Below, one piece after another: positions 12,454 to 23,569 of a DNA stretch of 64,000 bases (the first letter of the stretch is position 1; each line of letters begins with the position of its first letter). Both the position numbers and the translations under genes were made by a program. The stretch lies in contig VSDK01000792.1 of assembly GCA_009767595.1 (NCBI GenBank), forward strand, positions 144,487 to 208,486, in the 5' to 3' direction. Source of the DNA: Symbiodinium kawagutii. Taxonomy: Eukaryota > Sar > Dinophyceae > Suessiales > Symbiodiniaceae. The notes beneath the pieces were generated by a model. That model made no database searches. It saw only the letters and a list, made by a program, of their open reading frames with translations, and was not told the DNA's origin.

Positions 12454-12567
12454 GATTTAGGGTTTAGGGTTTTTGGGTTTAGGTTTGAGGGTTTAGGGTT
12501 TTAAGGTTTTAGGATTTAGGGTTTTAGGGTTCAGGGTTTTAGGGTTTTAGGGTTTAGGGTTAGGGCT
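12454..12567 (+). repeat. Degenerate telomere-like repeat (TTTAGGG)
   Basis: About sixteen units of TTTAGGG or TTTTAGGG with variants (TTTGAGGG, TTCAGGG, TTTTAAGG). TTTAGGG is the telomere repeat of plants and of dinoflagellates; an internal, decayed block suggests an old interstitial insertion. Confidence 0.8.
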
Positions 12568-13147
12568 TCTTGATTCTCAGAGTTTCAAAACAACGGGCCT
12601 GCGCAGGGTTTTGAACAGTTGACAAGACTCACTTCTGGGCAGGTCTTGTGGTCACGGGCAAACCATAGGGTCTTGCCGTAATGATAGTTCCTATCATGTA
12701 ACAATCATTTCATGCATATAATAACCACCAACTAAAAATTATCTAAGGACAGTTCCTATCATGTAACAATAGTTTGTACTCCCCAACCACAGGAAGACCA
12801 CTTGCGTAATCCAACGACCTAAAGGCCCATCCAGTCACCCATAAAGCCATTGACCGACCTCACAGCAGCAAGCGGCGACGATTTTGATGGTGATATCGTA
12901 CGGTTGCTGCAAGGACCAGCTGCCTTAACTGGTCTTTACACGATGAATTTGGCTGCCATCCAGTTCTGCAAATCCATATTAAGATAGCAAAGTAAGATGT
13001 TATCGGGCAAAAAATGTATGGGGTAAGGTCATGATAGGTGATGTTATTAAGTCTGATGTTCATAAGATGTTTTTGGTTGCTGTTGGTCGAGACAGGTCAT
13101 GTAGACTTGTCTCATATAAACATCAGGTGCTCAGTCATAACCCGTAG

Positions 13148-13305
13148 TGAAAGACAACGCCGGAGTCTCCGTGGCGACATTGGACTTGGAGTTCGGTTGC
13201 GGACTTAGCTGGTGAATGATCCATGTTAGGCATCACAGGGCTTCAATATGGCGGCCATGTTTCAGGAGCCGAGTTAGCAAACTCGAACAGAGTCAAACCG
13301 CTGGG
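13148..13305 (+). CDS. Two adjacent GC-rich islands, candidate exon pair
   Basis: The first reads KDNAGVSVATLDLEFGCGLS up to donor GCTG|GTGAAT (13211). The second reads LQYGGHVSGAELANSNRVKP from acceptor CATCACAG (13239) to donor CTGGG|GTGAGA. The gap of 27 bases is too short for a normal intron, so at least one edge is wrong. A family A element starts 25 bases after the second donor. The minus strand is open too (GLTLFEFANSAPETWPPY after CACCCCAG). Confidence 0.35.
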
Positions 13306-13330
13306 GTGAGACAATGATTTGGACGATATG

Positions 13331-13457
13331 GTGGTTCCCAAAAACTGAGAACCCCAAAAAATGATCAAAAATGCATGGTTTATTATCGAAAGTGGTTCAA
13401 ACGGATGTTTTGGGGGTACATGGGGGTACCCCGATGAAATGACTTGAGAAACGCCCA
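13331..13457. repeat. Family A inverted-repeat element after candidate exon
   Basis: Left tip GTGGTTCCCAAAAACTGAGA, right tip ATGACTTGAGAAACGCCC. It begins about 25 bases after a GTGAGA donor. Confidence 0.7.
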
Positions 13458-13852
13458 TATTATGATTACTGAGCTGGTGAGCAACAAACCACGAGAGGAG
13501 ACCGTTGGGTGCAGAAACCCGCCCTCACCATTCAGAACTTGGAGTTTCTTAGTTGTTCTTCAGGGTGGGTTACATCAAAGCCCCAGCAGTTCCACCATTC
13601 ATAAATGCTAATTAATTCAGCTAAGTTGGGTGGGTAAGCCTGGCCTTCAAATTAAAACTGGGGTCACATTGGACCATCACAAATGCTTAATCAAGTGGCA
13701 TCAACCTCATCAAAAACTTGGTGAAAAACCCTTGGTCACTCACTTCATTAAACCCTTCATCAAGGCTTAGTCGGGGAAGGAGTGGCATAATTTCTAGGTG
13801 ACTGGTTGCAGAAATTTCTATTTCTTAGCAGTGCAAGTAGGCATTCAGAGTC

Positions 13853-14014
13853 ATGAGTGGCAATTCTGTGGACGAGAACATGGTGACAGTCAGGGCAGCT
13901 GCGCTGCGGATGTGCAAAGCTGCTAATTTGTTCTTTCAAGGGCATGGTTCATCGTCGGTTTCTCGACGCGCACGGTTTCGCAATCGAACCGCGACATGCT
14001 TACAGAATGCTTAA
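13853..14014 (+). CDS. Small open reading frame, 53 residues
   Basis: The plus strand reads MSGNSVDENMVTVRAAALRM, CKAANLFFQGHGSSSVSRRA and RFRNRTATCLQNA, then TAA. The minus strand is also open (CPDCHHVLVHRIATHDSECL). Composition suggests an exon; strand and edges are uncertain. Confidence 0.35.
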   Translation: MSGNSVDENMVTVRAAALRMCKAANLFFQGHGSSSVSRRARFRNRTATCLQNA

Positions 14015-15500
14015 TGTCAAAAAGCTTGCTAATTTCGGTTTGGGTAGTAATCATGGCGTATCAAGGTAGAAGCATGTAGATCTATGTGTACATTATCATT
14101 GACCATTTAAACTCTAATCAGCCACCATCAATCCTCTTTTCTACTGGAAGTCCTCTGAACAATTCCATCGTTGACAAACAATCGTAACTGTTATTTGCAT
14201 TAACCCTTCTCACTTACAAGTATGAAGCAACAGCTGGACTTCACTCAACCATCACTATGATAGATTATTCAATTGCATGTTCAACCAGTACTATACCGAT
14301 ATTGTCCATCACAATCACCATCAATCACTGTTAATTATTCACCATCATGCCTATTGATTTTATACTGACTTTAGATCCAAGTTGTGTGAAACACATTCTC
14401 AACCATTCAAACATTATCACTATCAACCATTATCATTCGTTATCACTCATAGTGATTAAGCAATTGAGCACTGTGGTTGGTTATTACAGTATCCCCTCTG
14501 ATGAACTACATAATCAACTGCTATCATCAACTATTATGATCAATTGTGATGCCGTGTGGTTGCTACCGTTCATCATTTAAATCCATCAATCGTTGTCAAT
14601 CAACACTAACCACCACAAGCCAAAAATCGTTGTCAATCAACACTAACCACCACAAGCCAAAAATAATCATCGTCCACCATCACAATTGACCATCACTGCC
14701 TAGCATATTGTGATCATACATTGCACGTACACCAACCATCAATATACCATTTTAAGCATCACTGTCAACCACGATTATCCCCTTTTGTTTGCCAACCTTT
14801 GGACATCCCTATTGTTAGAAATTGCTTTGACCCTCCCATTACAGCATTGTGATAAAATCAACGTGACTGTATCACGAACAATACTGAATTAACCATTGTC
14901 ATAACCCGCTTCACATACTTTCATGACTTCATTACCATGCCACTGAAAACGCTTATCACACACTACCAACCTGCCATCAAACCATCACTGTTGTTTACGC
15001 TATTGAAAAACACCTTATTACTCACAATCATAACAACCCACTACTATTCACTATCAGTATTGACCCATACATACCCGATGAACTACTATAACCGATCATT
15101 CACTGCTAGTACCTTTAACCCCAGTACTACAACCTACGCTATAACACACAACCCACTACAATTAGCAACATTGGCTATGACCGTCATTATCCCATCACTA
15201 CTACAACCCACTACTCTTGACAACCAAGACTAAAACCGACCATCAATTACTATAATCCACTACTCTTTGGAACAGTAGCCACCACTTCCACACCTAAAAC
15301 AGACCATTCACAACTATAACCGGCTACTATAACCCACTCATGTTAACAACTATAACCCTACAACCACCACTAATTTCTATAACCCACCATTCACAACCCA
15401 CTCCAACCATCTATAACCCACTCTAACCATCTATAATCCACTCTAACCATCTTCAACCCACCATCAACCCACTCATTCTCTCACTTCCATGGGTTCATCT
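14015..15500. other. Strand-biased CCATCA/AACCAC intron filler
   Basis: The plus strand is rich in A, C and T words such as ATCAACCATCAC and ATAACCCAC, with few G. Open frames here follow from the low complexity. Contains the 37-bp tandem duplication. Confidence 0.6.
14588..14664 (+). repeat. 37-bp tandem duplication
   Basis: The unit AATCGTTGTCAATCAACACT... is repeated exactly twice with period 37; recent duplication. Confidence 0.88.
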
Positions 15501-15539
15501 CAGGGCGCATGGGTAGCTTACAATGCCCCAGAAGCATCA

Positions 15540-15599
15540 GGGCGCTGAAGTGGCGGGTGGGGGGGGGGGGCCGGTGTGGAGCCGGCGGCCGAGCTGTAC
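15540..15599 (-). CDS. Ser/Pro-rich exon (YSSAAGSTPAPPPH)
   Basis: After acceptor TTGTGGCTCCCCAG the minus strand reads YSSAAGSTPAPPPHPPLQRP. A run of about twelve G/C at 15560-15571 lies inside, so length errors could shift the frame. SSAAGST is nearly identical to SSAVGST at 11.4 kb, which has the same acceptor context. Confidence 0.5.
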
Positions 15600-16164
15600 C
15601 TGGGGAGCCACAAGTCACGACCAGACGCATTGCAAACGGATAAGGTCAGGGTTTATAGGGTTTATAGGGGTTAATAATAGGGAATTTTTGGTTATTTACT
15701 ACTTTTCAGCTCAGAATTCCACAGGTTTAAAGTTTATAGGGCTTATAGTGATTGATAAGGTTCAGGACAATTACACCTTATATGGTTTATTAAACTTTAG
15801 AATAGTTAAATACCTTATATGGTTTATAGGGTTCATTCCTGCCCGGGGCAATAAACCTTAGAATTCCATTGGGTTTATAGGGTTTTTAGTGATTAATGAA
15901 GCTTATAACCCTGGGTTTGTAATGGGATAAGGAACAACAAGAATGGTTAATGACTTATATATAGCTTGATTAATTGGGGGAGGTACAATATTCCCAGGCT
16001 TTTAACCAACCAGGGGTTTATTGATCCGGGGTTCACATTAATGTTAATTGATAGTGCCGAATCTTTATGCGTAGTTTTCATTGTTATCACTGGGATAATC
16101 ATGAATAGTAACGATGGTTGATGATGGTTAGTCGACACAGTTGGTTATGGGGTGCTTGTACAAC

Positions 16165-16255
16165 TGGATGTGCAGTTTAACGGGGTTAGCTTCCTGGTGT
16201 ATAACCATGGTAAACAACATTATAAGGTGGGTGAACTACTTCTATAAGTGGCGGG
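16165..16255. repeat. Recurrent block GATGTGCAGTT ... ATAACCATGGTAA
   Basis: GATGTGCAG followed about 30 bases later by ATAACCATGGTAA is found at 1538-1585, 16167-16213 and, more diverged, at 4300-4460 and 35271-35315. Probably the end of a dispersed element. Confidence 0.5.
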
Positions 16256-16371
16256 TGGAGCAGTGAGGCCACACAAAAAATATGAGTCAACCAACCCAAA
16301 GTCATTGCGGAAAATAAAAGTGTCAATCACACCACTAACTAGATCTAATTAGTAGTGTTACTTTGTTTGGA

Positions 16372-16998
16372 TCATACTAGGAGCACGGCCCTCAGTTGGC
16401 CGTGCATTTTTTTGTATATGTGCACATTTTTCGTCATGGGAAATGTATTTCGGCCCCTGTAATTCAAGTTCACGCCATTTCGGGTGTTTTCAACCCCTCG
16501 TTTACAGGCAGAACTAGGAAAATTGCAATTTCGTGCTGACGAAATGATCATTTTGAGGGTTTGCGGGTTTTCCCCAACTAATTGGCCAGGCATGTTTTTG
16601 CAGCCGTATTGCTTCAACAGCAGCGATTCAAGCTCCTCTAAAAATCTGCGCAGATCTGGGTTCAGCAAACTCACTTGCCAACACCACATGTGGATATACT
16701 GTGTCACACAAGGATGCAAACTGGAATGTCCACGGTCTTTGACTCTTTGACTTTCAAAACCGTGTAGAAAGTTTTCAACGCTTTCCATGACCGGTCCAAG
16801 GTTTGGGTACCGGCAATGTTGGAAACTTTGGAAAATCTTGGCGCCTTCCGAAGTGAAATTTTTCACTTGGTGCGCAACTAATTGGCATCCACGTAGCATC
16901 AACATCGCTTGCAAGTGCAAGTGAACGTTAACATGCCCCACCCCACCCCACCCCACCCCCACATGCCCCACGTAGCATCCACGTGGCATCAACTGCAT
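16372..16998 (-). CDS. 208-codon open reading frame between two direct repeats
   Basis: The longest uninterrupted frame in the window. Its middle is protein-like (NPDLRRFLEELESLLLKQYG, then CKNMPGQLVGENPQTLK). Its start runs through a CCCCACCCCAC repeat and looks artificial. The frame sits between two related blocks, near 16335-16390 and 17030-17135, that share GATCTAA(T/C)TAGTAGT and TTTGTTTGGATC-like strings next to an ACGGCC palindrome. This suggests a small mobile element carrying a gene. No known family. Confidence 0.4.
   Translation of the reverse strand: MQLMPRGCYVGHVGVGWGGVGHVNVHLHLQAMLMLRGCQLVAHQVKNFTSEGAKIFQSFQHCRYPNLGPVMESVENFLHGFESQRVKDRGHSSLHPCVTQYIHMWCWQVSLLNPDLRRFLEELESLLLKQYGCKNMPGQLVGENPQTLKMIISSARNCNFPSSACKRGVENTRNGVNLNYRGRNTFPMTKNVHIYKKMHGQLRAVLLV
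16923..16998 (+). repeat. CCCCA tandem repeat and flanking CACGTAGCATC copies
   Basis: Several CCCCA units followed by repeats of CACGT(A/G)GCATCAAC, overlapping the start of the 208-codon frame. Confidence 0.75.
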
Positions 16999-17667
16999 GA
17001 AACCACTGAAAACGACCTAAAACACCACGGCCGTCTAGGGGCCGTACTCCAACTACTAGTAGTATTGTAGCAACCAACTAAACGGGATCTAACTAGTAGT
17101 TGCTTATTACTTGTTGCTACATTGTTTGGATCCCTTTTTCTGGTCCCAAAGCTACCGTGGACACAAATTCTGGTCCAAAAGTAAAATGTCCAGACCTTTT
17201 CTCACCAGTGCTGAGCATCCAACTCTTCATGCTGTGCTCTTGTTAGTCGCAAATGTTACCCTCTGGTAGATGCTTCGGACTCTGGTAGATGGTTGGCTCA
17301 TGAAAGTAAGCGAGCCACTGATGCCACCTCCTAAGTGATAGCATCGGTAGGCAAGACTTGTACATAGCTGGATCATCACCGCGTTTTGAACGAAATCAAG
17401 GGAAACCAGCATTAAATGGATGCTTTTCCATTGCCAGATTAATCTACCAGAAAGTGGTACCAGTCACTACTGTGGTTCGCTACACCTACTGCTAAGAAAG
17501 TAACTCTTGTCAGCTTTGCTGGTCCAAACACCCCCCCAAACTTGCAGGTGTCAAGTTTGATGATCACAACTGGGTGGGTTATCAATCACCATCAATCCAT
17601 CAATTACCACCAAACATGTGCAATTGAGAGATAGATGATCGCCATGCATCACCACAACCACATCTGT

Positions 17668-17723
17668 AATGATCAACATGTAATGATCAACATGTAATGA
17701 TCAACATGTAATGATCAACTAGT
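17668..17723 (+). repeat. 14-bp tandem repeat, four copies
   Basis: AATGATCAACATGT repeated about four times. Confidence 0.88.
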
Positions 17724-17889
17724 GATGGTCAACTTGATTAATCGTCAATCACTACTAAGATCAACTTGATGACTTGATGAATCATATATCTACTTGATTC
17801 CTCATTTATCCTTGAATGTATATAATAGCAACTAAGCGTTGCTCAAGAACAGTCAACTCATTCATCACCACAACCGCATCTGATCCTCG

Positions 17890-18050
17890 TCATCCGCGGC
17901 ATCCACCAGTCACCAGTCCCTTCGGTGGTCAGGGAAAGCGCACGCTGTGGCTGGAACCGGCCTGACAGCGGTGACGCGGAACAACCCAGCTGGAACTGGT
18001 CGGGAGACCGGCGGAAATCGGGGGTCGAATATGGAAAAACCACGAGGAAC
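17890..18050. CDS. GC-rich island, probably exonic, strand unresolved
   Basis: Plus frames read AHAVAGTGLTAVTRNNPAGT and GRETGGNRGSNMEKPRGTTP with purine-rich first codon positions. Minus frames read PDFRRSPDQFQLGCSASPLS or DPRFPPVSRPVPAGLFRVTA. No splice pair is decisive. If it belongs with the neighbouring Pro-rich exons it would be minus. Confidence 0.35.
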
Positions 18051-18632
18051 AACTCCAGTTTCATGGAGGGACATACAATCAAACATGCTTCATTGGAGCA
18101 TAATCATAGTTGATACATTCCGGTTGTGGTTTGTCATGTTTGATACCTACCAGTAGTTTGTAGTTGACCATGGTAAATAGCAGGTTTGGGTTCGTCATGT
18201 TGATACTAGCTAGTAGTGAATCATGACTGATACTACTTAGTGATTTATCATGGTATTGACTAATTTTACCTCAACGGCGGTTGATCATGGCTGGTACTGA
18301 TTGACACCCAGCAAGGCTTAATCATGGCTCATCGTAGTTGGTAGAAGCTAGCAACAGTGGTTACTTTGTACGGATCTCCCGTCAATGCAGTATCAGGCTC
18401 TATCAAACAGTGGTAATTATGACTTGGCAGCATTATCATCAGAATCAAAAACTGGATTACACTATGTTAAAATACCAGGAGAGCATCAACCTTGCATCTT
18501 CATCAATTGGCATTAACCTGGCGAATGCTGTATCATGGTGCGACAATTCACCTGGTGAATGAGAACGCCTGTTGGCAACCATCACGGTGAACAACCGGTC
18601 TGACCATGGTAAGGACAATCAACACATGCACC

Positions 18633-18740
18633 TGGTGCTTTCTTAAAATAGGGAATCCTCAAAATGGTCGGTTTATCACTGTAAATTATAAATAGATAAT
18701 ATGTGATGATTTGGGGGTACGCCTATTTTCAGAAACACCC
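18633..18740. repeat. Family A inverted-repeat element
   Basis: Left tip GGTGCTTTCTTAAAATAGGG, right tip CCTATTTTCAGAAACACCC. Confidence 0.75.
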
Positions 18741-19592
18741 ACCTAGCAAATAATAGGTCACCATCCACATTTAAACACCATCTATTCATCTGGATCAACA
18801 TTTCATCCGCTACTTGGGGTGGCCATGATCCCTGCGTTACAGCGACTTGATTGTTGTTGATCCGAATCGCTTCGCAACATTGGAGAAATACCCCAAACAG
18901 CCAACGATTTGTGTCTACTACTGACCCGCCAATGGAGCAGCATTCAACCTCTCCACAGGTTTGCTTTGATCCCTAGAGGGCACGATAACTACTAAACTGG
19001 CCATATCACCCACATTCATCGCGAACCGGCAAATTTTAGCAGTGTTCCACAAGCTCTTTTGAATGATTGGAACGATTGGATTTTACAATGAATTCTGAAT
19101 CTCTTGTTCAAACGTTCTTTTGAATGATTTTAATTCTGAATGATACGTTGAATAATTGGAGATCTGATTTGTATGATTTGGAAAGCATCATGAATCATGG
19201 TTTCTAAAGCAACGGTATTGTGCAACAAAACCACACACACACACACCTTCCACCATGGCAGCTCCAGAAAAAGTTGCTCACACTTGGTCACTTTTGGTGG
19301 CTAACATGCAACAAGTACCGTTCACCATATGGGTGTGGACTCTCAAAGCTGTGCCCAGTGTCGACAATCATGAACCATCAACCACTTAACTCATTCGTTT
19401 GCAGATTGATAAGTGGTTTGATCATCAGATTATCAATAACTTAACATCACTTGTCAATCACTTTGCAGATTCAAAAACAATCACTTATTGACCATTACTT
19501 ACCGTCAAGTAAAACAAAGAAGTGTAAAGTCCAGTCGCCATGTCGCCATGATCCTCGAGGTCAGCATCGGCCCAACACCCCCGGAATGGCAC

Positions 19593-19654
19593 CCATAAGA
19601 TGTGGGCGCTGCTTGCGCATATCCAGGCATGGTGCTTGCCGCGTAGTTCGGAAT
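19593..19654 (-). CDS. Tyr/Ala/Pro-rich exon (IPNYAASTMPGYAQAAPTSY)
   Basis: After acceptor TGGCTGCCAG the minus strand reads IPNYAASTMPGYAQAAPTSY followed by G; donor TATGG|GTGCCA. The NYAA-MP-YAQA pattern parallels NYAAPDMLQAWGA of the 25.5-kb exon. Confidence 0.55.
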
Positions 19655-19684
19655 CTGGCAGCCAGCTTTTCAGTGCCTAACGTA

Positions 19685-20120
19685 GACTGACAAATAGTTT
19701 AGTGGACTACTATTTGTAGTTTAGGTCAGCTTAGTGGACTACAATTTTCTTACATAAAAAGTTTAGTGGACCACTGCCAGAGCTATTTGTATATAGTAGT
19801 AGACAATAGCTAAACCATTTGTAGTTAACTACTATGATTGATTAATACTAACTAGCTGGTCATGACAAACAGTTTAGTAGTCAATAGCTCACAAATGTGA
19901 CCATGGTTTTCTCAGCTATTGACTACTATTGGCTATCATGGTAGTTCTTAAGTAACTTCAATCAGGGATAATGGTAAATCATTTGACAGGGGTTATCATG
20001 GTAATAGTCAATAGCTATAGATTATTATGGTCAAGATTCAATCGTCGTGTCATAGCTAATAGTAGTTAATAATGCTTGATATTGCTTGATGAAATCATCT
20101 TGGCCGGTGAATAGTCGTGC
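19685..20120 (+). repeat. AT-rich region with repeated TAGTGGACTAC and CAATAGCTA motifs
   Basis: GTTTAGTGGAC(T/C)AC occurs three times at 19696-19780, and CAATAGCTA or its complement several times to 20060. It looks like a local, imperfect repeat array or element; no coding. Confidence 0.5.
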
Positions 20121-21150
20121 TAAATAGTATCTTATAGTGAATCATGTTCATGATTAAGAGTGCTTAGTAATGGTGACTTCTAAGCAACCATCATGGTGGA
20201 TGGTCACCAACAATCATTGAGTCATGATTTGATTGAGACCGTTGAATAAATAAGCTCCATGGAGGAATTGGCAGACTGGTTGGTGGTTACAACCTCTATA
20301 TGCTTGTCAACCAACCAGCCATGTGTCAATACATTGGGGAACATCAAAATGTCAATCAATTCACCAGCCAGTAGTTGCTTAACCATTGTTGTTGGCTATT
20401 GCCCCCTGTTGCAAACCATAATTAATGGTGATAACATGTGATAACTACCTCCTACAAAACCCTAATAAAACCACCAACCAAACAACCCCATATCCCATTT
20501 AACAATGATTCATGGCTTTCCATACCCATGCTAGCTTAACCCCGAAAAAAGTTTGTGTTTACAATCCTGACTTTCCATATCTATGCGACTTTAACCCTGG
20601 GGAAAAAAACATGAAACAAATTGAAATTGTTTGCTTCTTCCAGCTGACTGACCTAAAAACAAAATACTCTGGTTGTTTCGAGGTGGCTAGGTCTAGGTGG
20701 AACATCGCCATTCTGTATAGGTAAATAATCTACTGTAACCTTCAATATACGTTACACCTTCTTTGATCTGGCTAGCTATTGGAACTGCTCGGTTGATTCT
20801 GAGGCACGCCCGGAAAAAAAACATGGAGTTTCTTAAAAACAATTGGAAACCATATGTTTAACAATACTTAAACCTGGTTATGCAAATTTCTCAAAATGGA
20901 GATCCCAGGCAATGGTCGTTTTGTTGTTCCGCTGAAGCAATGGAATTGGAAGGGACAACTTCAGGGTGCTGTGTGCAGGCACCAATGTTGCAACGCAATG
21001 TTTGCTGATGTGGTTTCCTATGTTTTCATATCATAGTTGATGAGCTGGTGATGGTTCACAACTGTTCATGATGGCGGATAAAAGGTAAATGAATGTAAAT
21101 TGCCAAATTCAGAGATTTGGCCAATTGACCTGATGATGTGTTTTTTTTCA
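20121..21150. other. Intronic-type sequence
   Basis: No island with splice edges; a short frame at 20512-20724 is AT-rich and not convincing. Confidence 0.4.
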
Positions 21151-21249
21151 GTAGTTTCTCAAAATAGAAATCCTCCAAATCATCCAGTAGGAAACATGTT
21201 TAGTACTGAACCATCTTTTTTGGGGGTTCCCCATTTTGAGAAACATCCA
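21151..21249. repeat. Family A inverted-repeat element
   Basis: Left tip AGTTTCTCAAAATAGA, right tip CCCCATTTTGAGAAACATCC. Confidence 0.75.
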
Positions 21250-21561
21250 TATAGTTAGCGTGTTGCCAAAACCACCATTCCACATGATGAGCCCCACCAC
21301 AATGATGACTCGCGGCTAAACACGGCCCAACCGGCAACTGCACAAGGCCTGCGGTTGCATCACCGTTGGGGGCAAGTTGCCTGCAAAGACACTTGGCGAC
21401 ACGTCAAAGGCCATGTCGGGTGGCAATATCATTGAGTGTCTCAATTGCATTTGTTGGTAGGTTCTGTTTGTTTAAGTGCTAATTGGATATCTGTTGATCA
21501 TCACTGAATATATACAAGACCTATTTGTAGATTATATATAGCTGCGAAAATACATATCCAA

Positions 21562-21906
21562 ATGTGTGTATGTATGTGCATGTATGTATGGTTCGTAACC
21601 CCCGCAATGATCAGTGATCACTCCCTCCAAGCTTTGAGTTTAAAATTTGATGATGGCCTTGTGTTGGTAATGAATGTATGCATGTATGCATGGACGGATG
21701 GATGGATGCATGTATGTATGCATGTATGCATGTATGCATGTTCGCATGTGTGTATGTATGCATGTATGCATGTATGCATGCTGCATGCATGTTCGTTTGT
21801 TTGTTTGTTTGCTTGTTTGTTTGTTTGATTGCTTGTTTGTTTGCTTGCTTGCTTGTTTGCTTGCTTGCTTGTTTGCTTGCTAGCTTGCTTGCTTGTTTGT
21901 TTGTTT
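21562..21906 (+). repeat. Tetranucleotide arrays (ATGT/ATGC then TTGT/TTGC)
   Basis: An ATG(T/C) array at about 21670-21790 is followed by a TTG(T/C) array at about 21791-21906. The shared four-base period keeps all frames open, so the Cys/Met/Leu/Val-rich readings here are artefacts. Confidence 0.88.
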
Positions 21907-22274
21907 ACAAACATGTTATGTGCAGTCCTGATCATGGCACATCATGGCTCGTCGCTCAACATTGCTTTCCCAAAAGAACTCTGCCGTTGATTTCCCTGTA
22001 GCAATTGCCAATCCATCAACCCTTCCTGGCGTGGCGTTGAAGCATAGATGGCAAGTAGTTGTGGCAATTCTAAATAGCATCAACCAAAATCAAACCAAAC
22101 AAACATTGTTCAACAATTGCGCATTGTTTGATCCATTCATTAGATCCATGGAATATCATCCACTAATCCAGTGATCATCGTTTACCATCCACTGGTGGTA
22201 GTCATCTCATCCACTACTCATCACTCATCACCATTTCACGCCAGCACCTTTTCCCAGCGACCGCCCATCCCCAC

Positions 22275-22326
22275 CTCCGGGCGGCGCCATGTTGGGCGGC
22301 ACGAAGGATCCACCGGACCCGCTGAC
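22275..22326 (-). CDS. Gly/Pro-rich exon (GGSFVPPNMAPPG)
   Basis: Between acceptor TTTGGCAGTGCAG and donor CCGGAG|GTGGGG the minus strand reads VSGSGGSFVPPNMAPPG, close to GGSYVPPPAGE of the 26.7-kb exon. A plus reading (DRPSPPPGGAMLGGTKDPPD after TTTTCCCAG) is also bounded by splice-like sites; the repeat resemblance favours minus. Confidence 0.58.
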
Positions 22327-23492
22327 CTGCACTGCCAAAGTGGTGAGGTTACAACGTGTTGATGACACTTACAATGGTCAATATGATTATGATAAGGGCT
22401 ATAATTAACAGTGGTTATATAGATAATGTTTGTAATGGGTTATGACAATAATTCATGTTTTCATGATGGCTAATAATGGTGGTTGTAATTGGTCAATGTT
22501 ACATTCATAGGAGTTGTAACTGACCCCTCCAGGTTGGTGTACCCCCAACAAGAAGGGTTTGTCAAAAGGTTGATAAACACCATCAACCTGTAACAAGGCT
22601 TTTTGATGGTTTTTTCTATGTGTGGGTCACAAACCATCCCCATGATAATATTGACTAAATTGATAATCAAATCAAAAGGAACTCAATATACTGTACTGAC
22701 TGTACTGCTTAAATCACGTTTATAATCATCAATCACAAATCCTTACTTTGGTTGGTGATGTTTACCAATGATGATATGGCTACTAACGCTTAATAGTAAT
22801 GGTTCAGCATTGATAATAAGTAGGGTTATACTGTATACTCATTAGTAATGATGATCTGATTACTGATGATACAAATGGTTCAGAATGGTGAAAACCCTTT
22901 TGCGTAGACACCAAAGATGCGTGGTGATGTCACCGCAACTTGCAAATCGAGACTTTCAGAGAAATGAACTACGAACATTCTACAGCATTTGGCGTTGCCA
23001 CGTCCGGCTGTCTTCTCACGGCTGCTTTGATATGTGCAATCGTCCATTCATATTTCCTTGCCATGGCCCCAACATCAGCGTCAGCATCACGTCTAGCTCT
23101 GACATTCTGTACACCGTCTTCTTTGGCGTTTTTTTTCTCCCATCTTCTCAGTCAGGTGCTGCACTCTGAATACAGAAAGGCTGTTCATCTCTAGGTTCAG
23201 GAAAATTCACTACATCATGCTTGACAGCGTCTGTGAGACCCCCTCTGCCATGATAAGGATGGTCCAATGAACCATGCCTCAAGTAGATTTCCAACCAACA
23301 AAAAAACAAATGTTTTGAATTACATACTCCTGCTCGAGGTTTGTTCCTGGAACACGGTGACACAGCGCTGCAGTCACTGCATCACGGAAATTCTCCAAGG
23401 GCGCCTCCTTCACAAGGACCCCCGCTGGATTCTTCTGTCAGATTGTCACTCGCAAGCTTGGCTGGTGGTCGTTTGAACACATGCTTTCCTGC

Positions 23493-23561
23493 GCCGCAGA
23501 GCGCTTAGCCTGGCGCTTCATCAATCGCAGGCCGCTTAGCCGGGCGCCTCATCAATCGCAA
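23493..23561 (+). repeat. About 33-bp imperfect tandem duplication in a GC-rich island
   Basis: GCTTAGCCTGGCGCTTCATC and GCTTAGCCGGGCGCCTCATC are successive copies, each followed by AATCGCA. Open plus (LSCAAERLAWRFINRRPLSR from 23484) and minus (RLMKRQAKRSAAQESM) frames exist; whether it is coding is unclear. Confidence 0.65.
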
Positions 23562-23569
23562 CTCATACT

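Noticed and set aside
14347..15233. Several plus-strand frames of 60-98 codons rich in Thr, Ile, His and Asn
   Set aside because: The low-complexity CCATCA filler rarely contains stop codons on this strand; composition is not protein-like.
21618..22001. Cys/Met/Leu-rich and Lys/Gln/Ser-rich frames about 100 codons long
   Set aside because: Pure translation of tetranucleotide repeats.
22940..23194. Hydrophobic plus-strand frame and a basic minus-strand frame (KKTPKKTVYRMSELDVMLTL)
   Set aside because: Both are open over the same bases and neither has convincing splice edges; left unannotated.
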